This document shows positions 1 to 7,750 of a stretch of DNA of 26,683 nt, piece by piece (position 1 is the stretch's first letter; the number at the start of each line of letters is the position of its first letter). The DNA comes from CAYUCJ01 sp049282265 (lineage in GTDB: Bacteria; Desulfobacterota; DSM-4660; Desulfatiglandales; Desulfatiglandaceae). The notes under the pieces were generated by a model that was given only the letters and a program-made list of their open reading frames with translations, searched no databases and had not been told where the DNA came from. The stretch is taken from assembly GCA_049282265.1 (NCBI GenBank), contig JBAPTR010000303.1, forward strand, positions 1 to 26,683. Direction: 5' to 3'. Made by a program: the position numbers and the translations under genes.

Positions 1-8
1 TGGTGCAT

Positions 9-70
9 AAAAGCCTCCGTTTTGGGCCAAGGGTTCTTTTGACAAAATCCCCTCCATTATAGAGGCTTTT
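9..70 (-). terminator. Possible terminator hairpin at the left edge
   Basis: AAAAGCCTC at 9-17 is perfectly complementary to GAGGCTTTT at 62-70. On the minus strand the stem is followed by TTTT, so it could end the long minus-strand operon about 190 bases after the last gene. The 44-base loop is long, so the call is weak. The same stretch also contains an open minus-strand frame starting with ATG at 57 and running off the window (19 codons). It has no ribosome binding site, so I did not call it as a gene. The bases between 72 and 254 are AT-rich, and I see nothing else convincing in them. Confidence 0.3.
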
Positions 71-254
71 TCTTATTTAAGCAATTGTTTTTACATGATA
101 TTTATATGATCTTTGCAACACCCTTTACTAGTCGTTATTTTTCAGTGTAGCATCGGTTAACGCACATGATGCCAGATATTGTGGTACCAAATTGATATCA
201 AAGGTTTCATGTGCCCTGTGTGATACATGGCAGACTGATAGAAACGGCTTCTCT

Positions 255-1400
255 TTACTCAAAATATTTTTCAAGGCCCATGTGACGATGCATTTTCAAG
301 AATTCATCTTCCCCCATTTTGAGGAGCAAAGAGAAATAGGTAAATCCTTCATACGGAAGCGCATAGCGTTCCAATCCCGGTTCAGTACACCGCCTGCATT
401 CAGAGGAATGACCAATTTTCCGGCGAAATTGAGAAGCCTTCTTTGAAAGCACAAGACACTCCACAGAAGTCTCTGTTAAGTTTCCCACGCTGGTGTTAAT
501 CAGGGGGCACAAGAACACCTCACCGGAACATCGCACAAAAAAATAGTTGAAACCACATGAACAGGGTTTCCTCACTACGCCTGTCTTGAAGTACTGAACC
601 AGGGTATTTGCATGATAACTCCATTGAAACATATCACTTTCATAGAATGATATCATTTTTTCGATATCTTCTTGCCTGAACACCAGATCATCAGCCCTGT
701 CAGGATTCAAGTACCGGCCTTCTGTGATGATGCAAGGTGAGATAATAGTAAACAGTCCCTTAGAAGTTGCATATCGTGAGATTTTGCCCAGCTCATCCAC
801 ATTAATCGGCAATATGGTTGTCTTCAACCCGATGATGAGATTAGGAAAACTTTCTCTGAGCCTTATCAGACCCTCGATCGTCTGATTTACCTTGTACCAA
901 GCATTTTTGTAGTTTCTTATCCTTTCGTGAATCTCTCCTATAGCATCCATTGCGCAGACCATGACCAGATCCAAATTATTATCCTTTAGCTCCGGGAGGA
1001 TTTCTTCGACACATTCCAAAACACGATTAGTCAAAAAACCGTTGGTGGTGACAGCAATGGATTTGAGTTCCTCTAAATTTTTCTGTTTTAGCCCACAAAC
1101 ACCCCGAAAAAAATCCGATAGATCTTTTTTTAGAAAAGGCTCACCTCCTGTTACGTCTAACTCCCTCAGATCTCGAAAAAACTCCGAAGAAAGGAATTGA
1201 AGCCAATCTCGCACGGGGAGGTTGGGCACTTCTGGAGGGATTTTCCAGATGTTGCACATGATGCATTTGGCAATGCAGTTATGGGTGATTTCTATACTGA
1301 TGGCCTGGGGTCTTCCAGTCTTTCCAGTCCGTTTCAGATATCGAAACCGAAGGCCGTTTAATAACAGTTGCCCTGCCAGTTTCAACGTTGAGCCCGTCAT
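255..1400 (-). CDS. Radical SAM protein with C-terminal extra Fe-S (SPASM-like) region
   Basis: This 381-residue protein has the radical SAM motif C42-x3-C46-x2-C49, a following TGGEPF motif, and a Cys-rich C-terminal part (CSCG, VRCSG, LCPL, CRRC) that looks like a SPASM/twitch domain carrying auxiliary Fe-S clusters. I chose the ATG at 1400 because AAAGGA lies six bases upstream; the longer open frame would run into mftF. It is the last gene of the mycofactocin operon, 97 bases after mftF. Its substrate is unknown. It is clearly different from MftC in this window and could be a second peptide or cofactor maturase, but that is inferred from context only. Confidence 0.85.
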   Translation of the reverse strand: MTGSTLKLAGQLLLNGLRFRYLKRTGKTGRPQAISIEITHNCIAKCIMCNIWKIPPEVPNLPVRDWLQFLSSEFFRDLRELDVTGGEPFLKKDLSDFFRGVCGLKQKNLEELKSIAVTTNGFLTNRVLECVEEILPELKDNNLDLVMVCAMDAIGEIHERIRNYKNAWYKVNQTIEGLIRLRESFPNLIIGLKTTILPINVDELGKISRYATSKGLFTIISPCIITEGRYLNPDRADDLVFRQEDIEKMISFYESDMFQWSYHANTLVQYFKTGVVRKPCSCGFNYFFVRCSGEVFLCPLINTSVGNLTETSVECLVLSKKASQFRRKIGHSSECRRCTEPGLERYALPYEGFTYFSLLLKMGEDEFLKMHRHMGLEKYFE

Positions 1401-1497
1401 TTTGTTCCTTTCAGGACTTCTGCCTTCGGATGGTGCAGCCTCGGGGATCATGGCCGTTGGTGCTCTGGGCAATTTCGGCCCTGTAGCAACTTTTTCG

Positions 1498-3015
1498 CTA
1501 TCGGCTTGTTTTTTGCAGTTTACCACCTGAATCAGAGATCTTGGCTGTAATGCGAGGGGACACTGAATTGAAAAAACTGTTATTAAAACATCCCCACCAC
1601 ACACCCAGCTGATAGGATAATTGGTCTAAGGAGAAATAGCAAAGAAACGAAACAAGGTTCAAATGCGGTTTTTTCATCATATATTCTCCCAGGCCGGTGA
1701 ATATATGTGCGCCGAAGACTGTGACGCTGATCCTTGGAAGAAAGGGCGCGAAAGCCAGAGCCCAAATGAGATAGTAGCGGGAGACAAAGGCACAGGAATG
1801 GTAAAAAAATGCGAAATACGTTCTTAGCGTTGAGATAATCAGGGCGTTGTAGACAATGTTAATTCTCTTTCGTCTGACAGTCAGAAATTTCCGCATCGCA
1901 TCCAACAGGATAATGAATACACCCACTCCGAGTAATGGGAAAAATCGAAAAACCAGGGCAAAAGCCAAACTCCCCCAGAACAGCCAAGCTCCTGTCGGGA
2001 AGAACATTTCTTTGGATCGCTGCGGATGCAATTTCTGGAGCAACGGTTCCGAAGTCCCATAATCAAAGCGTCTCATGCAGAAGGATGACAAACGGTTTCG
2101 ATGCCTGTGATATACTTTTCCTGCTGGCTTGAATTCAACCTGGTGCCCGCTGTCTTGCATTCTCCAGGAAAGGTCTACATCTTCCCCTAAATTGAGGTCT
2201 TCTTTGAAACCACCTAGTTCCAAGAAGAGCTTCCGTCTCGCCAAGAGATTGCACGCAGGCACATAGAAAGATTTATCGCTTTCCGATGATCTTCTGGCCC
2301 TGGGAGACACTGCTAAAGGAGACTTCACCTTTTCATAGCGTTCCAGAGGGGTTTTGGAGGAGTAGGAATCTACCAGGCCGCCAACCGCACCCACGGACAA
2401 GTCCCTAAATACGGGCACGAGTTCTTGCAGCCATAGGGGATCTGCCACACAGTCGGAATCAATGAAGGCTAAGATGATTCCTCTGGCCTCTTTGGCAGCT
2501 AGATTCCGACAATAGGACGCCTGCCTCTGTTGCTTTAAGAGGATAAGGCGTACAGGAAAACGGGAAATTCTCAGAGGCGTATCATCTGAAGAGGCATCAT
2601 CAACAACGATGATCTCCAGTTTTTCCGATGGATAAATAATCTTGCCCAAAGAATTAAGGCATGCTTCGATCTCCTTCGGTCTATTTCTTACAGGAATGAT
2701 TATCGAGACATAAGGATACTCGGAGAGTTTGGAAAATCCTTCTTGCTCCAGGAACCCCTTTCGTGATAAATCATTCAGAAAAAGCTCTATCTTTCCCTGG
2801 TCTTGGCTTTTGAAAAGCCCCGCGATTTGTTCCAGAGAAACAAATTTGCCTTTGGACAAAAGCCTGAAAACCCTGCTCCAGGACGGATGCAGCAAAACGG
2901 CTTTCAAAGGGAAGGTAAGGACCAGTTGAAAAGATCCCTTACGCTCACTCCAGCGAACCCCTTTCGGAAGACGGTAGGCAGTTCTTCTTGGACTGTTATC
3001 GGATTTGCAAGACAA
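1498..3015 (-). CDS. mftF: Mycofactocin glycosyltransferase MftF
   Basis: In characterised systems MftF adds a glucan chain to premycofactocin. This 505-residue protein has an N-terminal region of about 90 residues opening with YRLPKGVRW, which fits the MftF front domain. A GT2 domain follows, with VSIIIPVRNR, the metal-binding DSD (IDSDC), and GEDVDLSWR. After that comes the family-typical stretch with HRHRNRL and RRFDYGTSEPLL, then hydrophobic C-terminal segments that probably sit in the membrane. The start appears to be TTG at 3015, just after the etfB stop, with GGAG eleven bases upstream. Lying in one operon with mftA, mftB and mftC makes the call firm. Alternative: another membrane GT2 glycosyltransferase, less likely given the YGTS block. 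Confidence 0.88.
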   Translation of the reverse strand: MSCKSDNSPRRTAYRLPKGVRWSERKGSFQLVLTFPLKAVLLHPSWSRVFRLLSKGKFVSLEQIAGLFKSQDQGKIELFLNDLSRKGFLEQEGFSKLSEYPYVSIIIPVRNRPKEIEACLNSLGKIIYPSEKLEIIVVDDASSDDTPLRISRFPVRLILLKQQRQASYCRNLAAKEARGIILAFIDSDCVADPLWLQELVPVFRDLSVGAVGGLVDSYSSKTPLERYEKVKSPLAVSPRARRSSESDKSFYVPACNLLARRKLFLELGGFKEDLNLGEDVDLSWRMQDSGHQVEFKPAGKVYHRHRNRLSSFCMRRFDYGTSEPLLQKLHPQRSKEMFFPTGAWLFWGSLAFALVFRFFPLLGVGVFIILLDAMRKFLTVRRKRINIVYNALIISTLRTYFAFFYHSCAFVSRYYLIWALAFAPFLPRISVTVFGAHIFTGLGEYMMKKPHLNLVSFLCYFSLDQLSYQLGVWWGCFNNSFFNSVSPRITAKISDSGGKLQKTSR

Positions 3016-3020
3016 TGTTT

Positions 3021-3914
3021 CTAATTCTCCTTGCCCGGCTTCTCACGGGGCAAAAAACCCTTCCTCTTCAAGAACGAAATAATCTCCTCTACCTGGGATT
3101 CGGGACTCCCCGTAAGAATTTCTCCCTTTTTTTCTACCTTACTGCCTGTCAGAAGTTGTTGTATGCGATGAAAGGCATCCAGTCCGCTATCTGGGACAGG
3201 CGCTTTTTTTGGACGCGGACGCGGTGGAAAAATTCTCGTGCGTGCTGTCTTGGGGGAGACGTCACCTTTTTCATACATTATTTCATGCACGGACACGGTC
3301 CTGCTCCTTTTCTTTTCCAGGTATGCAGGAAAGGAGAGGTCAGGACCACCTCCCTCCACGCTGAAAACTGCCGGAAGCGGACACCTTACCACCTCACGCA
3401 TTCCCCGTCCTGAACTTCTTTGGACCTTTGCCCAGGTGTTATCGCCGGACAGGGAGATATCTCTAATACAGGAAACAAAAGGCATTTTGAGATGATGGGC
3501 CAGAAAGACCCCCACCTGACCATTCTTTGTGTCTAAAGATTCTTTGCCGCATAATACAAGATCCGCCCCCATGGTTTGTATGGACCGGGCCAGATAAACG
3601 GATTTACTGAAAGGGTCTGGCTCGCCACTCAGAGGGATCTGATAAAGGCGATCCGCCCCTACAGCAAGACATCTCCGCAATTCCCTCTCCGCAATAAGTG
3701 GGCCCAAAGTAAATAGATTAACCTCACCTTCACCCACAAGCTCTCTTATGTGCAATGCTATGCCTAGGGCAATTTCGTCATATGGATTGATTCGAAAAAC
3801 CTGGTCCTCCGGAGTGAGAAAACTGCTTTCAGGAGCCATACCCGTCCTACTATAAGTTTGTGCTATCTGTTTTACACAAACAACAACTTTTATCTGTTTA
3901 TCATAGTCGAACAT
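3021..3914 (-). CDS. etfB: Electron transfer flavoprotein beta subunit
   Basis: This 297-residue EtfB opens with KVVVCVKQ and contains the family block INPYDEIALGIAL and the nucleotide-binding loop DTKNGQVG (usually DxxTGQVG). It would pair with EtfA (6674-7678) to form the soluble FAD-containing ETF that carries electrons from flavin dehydrogenases to a membrane oxidoreductase. The C-terminus is extended by about 50 charged residues. The two ETF genes are not adjacent here: the cytochrome and the membrane Fe-S protein lie between them, which suggests the four proteins act as one electron-transfer unit. The start at ATG 3914 has only a weak Shine-Dalgarno site. Whether this ETF bifurcates electrons cannot be decided by eye. 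Confidence 0.9.
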   Translation of the reverse strand: MFDYDKQIKVVVCVKQIAQTYSRTGMAPESSFLTPEDQVFRINPYDEIALGIALHIRELVGEGEVNLFTLGPLIAERELRRCLAVGADRLYQIPLSGEPDPFSKSVYLARSIQTMGADLVLCGKESLDTKNGQVGVFLAHHLKMPFVSCIRDISLSGDNTWAKVQRSSGRGMREVVRCPLPAVFSVEGGGPDLSFPAYLEKKRSRTVSVHEIMYEKGDVSPKTARTRIFPPRPRPKKAPVPDSGLDAFHRIQQLLTGSKVEKKGEILTGSPESQVEEIISFLKRKGFLPREKPGKEN

Positions 3915-3946
3915 TTAAGGTACCAGGAATTCCTTGTTCATGTTGT

Positions 3947-5860
3947 TTAGACAGCATTCTTGGTCTCCTCCAAGGAGGCTGCAATAATTTCAATAAGATC
4001 CATTACTTTCGGTCGCTTCTCCATTTCGAGAGAGTTTATTCCATCTTCAAGCATGGTGAAACAGAAGGGACATGCTGTCCCAACCAGTTGAACCCCACTT
4101 CCCTTTATTTCCTCGGCACGCAGATGATTGATATTTTCCCCGGCATTTTCATGCAGCCACATCCTGCCTCCGCCACCTCCGCAACAAAAGGCATTTTCTC
4201 GATTTTGTCTTAATTCTTTGAGATCAATGCCCGGAACAGATCTAATCATTTCTCTCAGAGGATCGTAGATATGATTAACCCGCCCAAGGTAACAGGGATC
4301 ATGGATTGTCACCTGTTTGGCCACAGGATATCTTAGGGATATTTTTTTCTCTTTCATCAATCCTAATACAAACTCAACCGCATGCATGACCTCAAAATTA
4401 CCCCCTAAGGCCCCATACTCATTTTTCAGGGTATTGAATCCGTGAGGACAAAGGGTCACTATTTTTTTGACATGATACTTTTCAAAAGAGGCAATGTTTT
4501 TCATGGCAAGATCCAAGAAGATTTCCTCATCCCCCATTCTCCTTGCCACATCTCCGCAGCAAAGCTCTTCTTTTCCTAAAATACCAAATCGAACTTCACC
4601 GGCTTTGAGTATTTTTACCATTGCTCGCATGGCTTCTTGATACCTGGGATGAAAAGCGCCGGAGCATCCCACCCAGAGCAGGATTTCTGCATTGAGTCCA
4701 TCAGCCCCGATATGGGGAACACCAAGATTGAATGACCAGTCTTCTCTGTGAGCAACACCTTTCCCGTTCACATCGCCGAATATTTCCAGATTTCGGATCA
4801 TGGGCCTCGCTTCATCGGGCAACAAACCACAACCCAAAACCTGATATCGCCTCATATCCATGATCTTGTCCACAGGATCAATGAACACGGGACATTGCTC
4901 TACACAAGCCATGCAGGTGGTGCACGACCATATTTCATCCGCCGAAATGGCATCCATCAGATAAGGAAATAAGGGATTATCAGGGTCGGGCGCATCCCTC
5001 CGTACCTGTCCCATTTGTTTCAGGATACTCCCCATCACTTTTCTTGGAGAAAGGGGTTTGCCCGAGAGAAACGCAGGGCACTTCTCCTCGCACCGCCCAC
5101 AGGAAACACATGCCTCCGCATCGAGCAATTGCTTCCAGGAAAAATTCTGTATAGTGCCTGCCCCCAGATGATCATTATCCAAAGAGATCTGTCTCATTTC
5201 ACCCCGGGGGGCCTTATCTTTATAAAAGACATTCAGAGAAGCAGCTGCCAAATGCCGCATGAACGTGAAGGGGATGAGAGCAATAAATAAAAGCACAAAA
5301 AAGAAATGAATGCGGATCATTATTTGCATGGCTAGCGGCGAATCGGTCAAAAACAGGGAAAGGAACCATCCCACAGGTGATGGCCACGAAAATCCCGAAT
5401 GGGTAATGCTTAAACGCTGACCTTCCGAGAAAAAACCGGTTAAGAGAATGACCAACAGGACAATGAGGGGAAGGATTGTCTTTTTCGGCCCAAGAGGATC
5501 CTTGCGTGCTACTCGCCTTATCACAAAGAATAAGGACCCTGCCAACATGGCAGATCCCAGAACGTCCAAGAGAAATGAGATTAAATTCGCTAGGATTTTC
5601 GGCATTGTGAAACTGAACTGGGCCAAGCTGATGATGATCAAAGGGATGATAAATCCCCAGAATACGATGAGATGGGCAATGCCGATCCAGCGTTTTTTCA
5701 AAACTTGTTTCTGTCCAGAAAGATATTTCAGAAGACCAATCAAATTCCCAGTGCGGTCTTCTTTCTGCCCGAGGCTCAAGAAAGTCCAGCGTTTTTTGAA
5801 GCCCACCAGCATGATAAAGAGGGCAACCGCTATTAATAAGGGGTCAAAGGCAGTAAACAA
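3947..5860 (-). CDS. Membrane ETF:quinone-type Fe-S oxidoreductase (EMO/HdrD-like)
   Basis: This 637-residue protein would pass electrons from reduced ETF to the menaquinone pool or to the adjacent cytochrome. The first 205 residues form several membrane helices with His residues suitable for heme b (NarI-like). Two 4Fe-4S motifs follow (C251, C254, C257, C261 and C313, C316, C319, C323). Then come two CCG domains like HdrD/GlpC (C399, C434-C435, C471 and C523, C559-C560, C597, C600). This layout matches EMO, the ETF:(methyl)menaquinone oxidoreductase of Geobacter and syntrophs. The start is TTG at 5860 with GGAGGA eight bases upstream, four bases after the cytochrome stop. Longer starts up to 6121 would lie inside the cytochrome gene and give a meaningless extension. 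Confidence 0.88.
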   Translation of the reverse strand: MFTAFDPLLIAVALFIMLVGFKKRWTFLSLGQKEDRTGNLIGLLKYLSGQKQVLKKRWIGIAHLIVFWGFIIPLIIISLAQFSFTMPKILANLISFLLDVLGSAMLAGSLFFVIRRVARKDPLGPKKTILPLIVLLVILLTGFFSEGQRLSITHSGFSWPSPVGWFLSLFLTDSPLAMQIMIRIHFFFVLLFIALIPFTFMRHLAAASLNVFYKDKAPRGEMRQISLDNDHLGAGTIQNFSWKQLLDAEACVSCGRCEEKCPAFLSGKPLSPRKVMGSILKQMGQVRRDAPDPDNPLFPYLMDAISADEIWSCTTCMACVEQCPVFIDPVDKIMDMRRYQVLGCGLLPDEARPMIRNLEIFGDVNGKGVAHREDWSFNLGVPHIGADGLNAEILLWVGCSGAFHPRYQEAMRAMVKILKAGEVRFGILGKEELCCGDVARRMGDEEIFLDLAMKNIASFEKYHVKKIVTLCPHGFNTLKNEYGALGGNFEVMHAVEFVLGLMKEKKISLRYPVAKQVTIHDPCYLGRVNHIYDPLREMIRSVPGIDLKELRQNRENAFCCGGGGGRMWLHENAGENINHLRAEEIKGSGVQLVGTACPFCFTMLEDGINSLEMEKRPKVMDLIEIIAASLEETKNAV

Positions 5861-5864
5861 CGAT

Positions 5865-6674
5865 CTATCTCCTCCGTCCTTGCCTCTTATAAGAGAACGT
5901 CTGGACATAAAATACAAATCCACCGACAAGGAGAACAAATATAAGGAACAGGTATAACAGGGCAACTGCGAACATGCCCGAGTGCTTATCAGGGTGTGCA
6001 TCCGGGTGTATATACCCGAACAACCTGGACTGTCCATTTTGGGGAAAATGGCATTTATAACAGTCCCGGGCATCAACAGGCTCTCTTCCTCCATGGGCGG
6101 CTTTACCCTGATGGCAACCAAGGCAGTTATCCCTCCTATATGCCCGGCTAAAATCCTCCTTCTTATGAGACGCTATCTGCAAGGATGGCAGCCAGGATAA
6201 GAGGTTGGTTTGGCCGCATTCTCTAGGATGACAACTCCTACACGTCTCTTTGAGGTTCGCGGGATTGACCGAGGACATCACGTTATCTTTTTTGAGAATA
6301 TCATGTTTTGTGTGACAGAAATAACATTGGGGGCAATTATCAGCGGTCTTTGATTGCAAACCGTGAAGGTTTTTTTGATCATGACACCGACCACAGTCCA
6401 CAGCTCCTAATCCTGTCGTCGTTTCATGGGCTTTGTCCTTCACATCAGCATGGCAATCCTGGCAGGTCATTTCATCACGGCTGTGAATAGAAGACTTAAA
6501 CTCTCTGATGGAGATATGGAATGTACTTCCGGAACTCCCTTCCCGGTGGCACCTGATGCAGTCTTCTTCTGTGTAGCTCCAGGCCTCCCCCCCCGCTGAA
6601 AGGAGGAGTGATGCCAGTGTGCAAAAGAAAAAAAACTTTCCAAAATTGCACGAAGCCCTTTCCAGCACGAACAT
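5865..6674 (-). CDS. Membrane-anchored heptaheme c-type cytochrome
   Basis: The 269-residue protein has a hydrophobic N-terminal export signal (FFFFCTLASLLLSAGG). Seven CxxCH heme motifs follow: CIRCH, CQDCH, CGRCH, CYFCH, CRSCH, CLGCH and CYKCH. A single C-terminal membrane helix (about residues 232-257) comes before a short basic tail. The hemes would thus sit outside the cytoplasmic membrane. The start ATG overlaps the etfA stop (TGATG), and the EMO gene follows after four bases, so the three are translationally linked. The likely role is to exchange electrons with the EMO or the quinone pool on the periplasmic side. The order of electron flow is inferred, and the exact cytochrome family is not recognised. 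Confidence 0.88.
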   Translation of the reverse strand: MFVLERASCNFGKFFFFCTLASLLLSAGGEAWSYTEEDCIRCHREGSSGSTFHISIREFKSSIHSRDEMTCQDCHADVKDKAHETTTGLGAVDCGRCHDQKNLHGLQSKTADNCPQCYFCHTKHDILKKDNVMSSVNPANLKETCRSCHPRECGQTNLLSWLPSLQIASHKKEDFSRAYRRDNCLGCHQGKAAHGGREPVDARDCYKCHFPQNGQSRLFGYIHPDAHPDKHSGMFAVALLYLFLIFVLLVGGFVFYVQTFSYKRQGRRR

Positions 6675-7678
6675 CAGTCCATGGACTCCTTTATCTCGTT
6701 AAGCCGATTAATGAGGAGAGGAAGAATTTGATGTACATCACCAATGACACCGAGATCTGCGAACCGGAAGATCCTTGCACGAGGGTCTGTGTTGATCGCA
6801 ATCACCAATTGCGATTTCTCCATTCCTGCTGTAAATTCATTGGCGCCGGAAATACCGCAGTTGATGATCAGGCGTGGGGCTACGGTTTTCCCTGTCTGCC
6901 CAATTTGCCGATCATAGGGCAGTGTCTGCCAATCAATGACCGGTCGTGTGCCGGCAACGGAACCCGCTATTTGGCTGGCCAGTTCGTGGATAATCTGGAA
7001 GGCATCATCCCTGCCAACTCCTCTTCCCCCTGCAATAATGATATCTGCCTCTTCAATATCCAGGTCACCTGGTTCAGCCTCGATGATTTCAATCATTCTG
7101 GCCTTGACCTCGCCCGGTTCTTCCTCCACCGTTTCTACCAAGATCTCGACTTCTTTGCTGCTTTCCGGCTCGGGTGAGGTGAGAACAGATGGAAGAAAGG
7201 ATATGATGGGAGTGCTTTCGCATACCAGACATACATTTTCAAAGAGGTACCCGTTGGCCACAGGCCGGGTAGCTACATACCTTCCTTCTTCATCGATATT
7301 GAGATCCACAGCCCACGTCACAAAGCCTGTCTCAAGGAGAGCCGCTACTCTCGAACACAGATCAGACGTCTCCGGTGTCTGGGCCACGAGCACACAAGAA
7401 GGTTTGTATTGCTCCATTAACCTGAACAATATCTTCGCAAAAAGCTCGGCCTGGTACCCGTCGGATGAGGGTACACAGACCTGTAGAACCCTGTCTGCTC
7501 CATAAGCACCCAAGGCATTCAATTGGAGCTTTTGATCAGGACCCAGGACCACAGCAGTGATTTTGCCCTCCCCAGTACGCTGCTGTATAATCCTGCGGGC
7601 CTCACCGATGAGACCGAAAGTAGGTTCTTCCACCACACCTTCTCTGTGCTGGACTAGGATACAGATATCCTCAGACAT
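6674..7678 (-). CDS. etfA: Electron transfer flavoprotein alpha subunit
   Basis: The 334-residue EtfA shows the C-terminal FAD-binding domain in full: AGGRGVGRDD, the GSVAGTRPVIDW block, QIGQTGKTVAPRL, GISGANEF and INTDPRARIFRFADLG. It partners EtfB at 3021-3914. The ATG at 7678 is preceded by AAAGGCGG. It lies 68 bases after the second OYE/FadH gene. Its placement after two flavoproteins and before the cytochrome and EMO suggests the ETF takes electrons from the mycofactocin-linked flavoproteins to the membrane. No extra ferredoxin domain is seen at the N-terminus. Confidence 0.92.
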   Translation of the reverse strand: MSEDICILVQHREGVVEEPTFGLIGEARRIIQQRTGEGKITAVVLGPDQKLQLNALGAYGADRVLQVCVPSSDGYQAELFAKILFRLMEQYKPSCVLVAQTPETSDLCSRVAALLETGFVTWAVDLNIDEEGRYVATRPVANGYLFENVCLVCESTPIISFLPSVLTSPEPESSKEVEILVETVEEEPGEVKARMIEIIEAEPGDLDIEEADIIIAGGRGVGRDDAFQIIHELASQIAGSVAGTRPVIDWQTLPYDRQIGQTGKTVAPRLIINCGISGANEFTAGMEKSQLVIAINTDPRARIFRFADLGVIGDVHQILPLLINRLNEIKESMD

Positions 7679-7689
7679 TCAAACCGCCT

Positions 7690-7750
7690 TTCCACGTCCC
7701 CATTTTCCACCCAGTACTTCCGCATTTAGCCTTTCCACTTCCCACTTCAC
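7690..7750. repeat. Purine/pyrimidine-biased short-repeat tract before etfA
   Basis: The gap between the OYE gene and etfA is made of short units such as GGAAGT, GTGGAAAGG and GCGGAAGT on the minus strand, that is, CTTCC/TTTCC runs on the plus strand. A similar tract is found inside the OYE2 gene at 10503-10592. It looks like a low-complexity intergenic repeat, not a regulatory hairpin. The judgement is by eye. Confidence 0.35.

Noticed and set aside
1..57. Minus-strand ATG at 57 with 19 open codons running off the left edge
   Set aside because: No ribosome binding site and no recognisable family start; it overlaps a terminator-like inverted repeat.
72..254. Search for a second small precursor peptide after the last radical SAM gene
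   Set aside because: Only a 23-codon frame without a ribosome binding site was found, lacking any core-like motif.
1401..1604. N-terminal extension of the last radical SAM protein
   Set aside because: It overlaps the end of mftF and has no domain content, while ATG 1400 has AAAGGA at the proper distance.
5448..5957. Plus-strand 169-codon frame opposite the EMO membrane region
   Set aside because: Antisense shadow of the hydrophobic helices; its composition is the complement of membrane codons.
5861..6121. N-terminal extension of the membrane Fe-S oxidoreductase
   Set aside because: It lies in another frame of the cytochrome gene; TTG 5860 with GGAGGA is a far better start.
6608..7505. Long plus-strand open frames opposite etfA
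   Set aside because: They are antisense to a gene with full family motifs and lack recognisable domains or a start site of their own.
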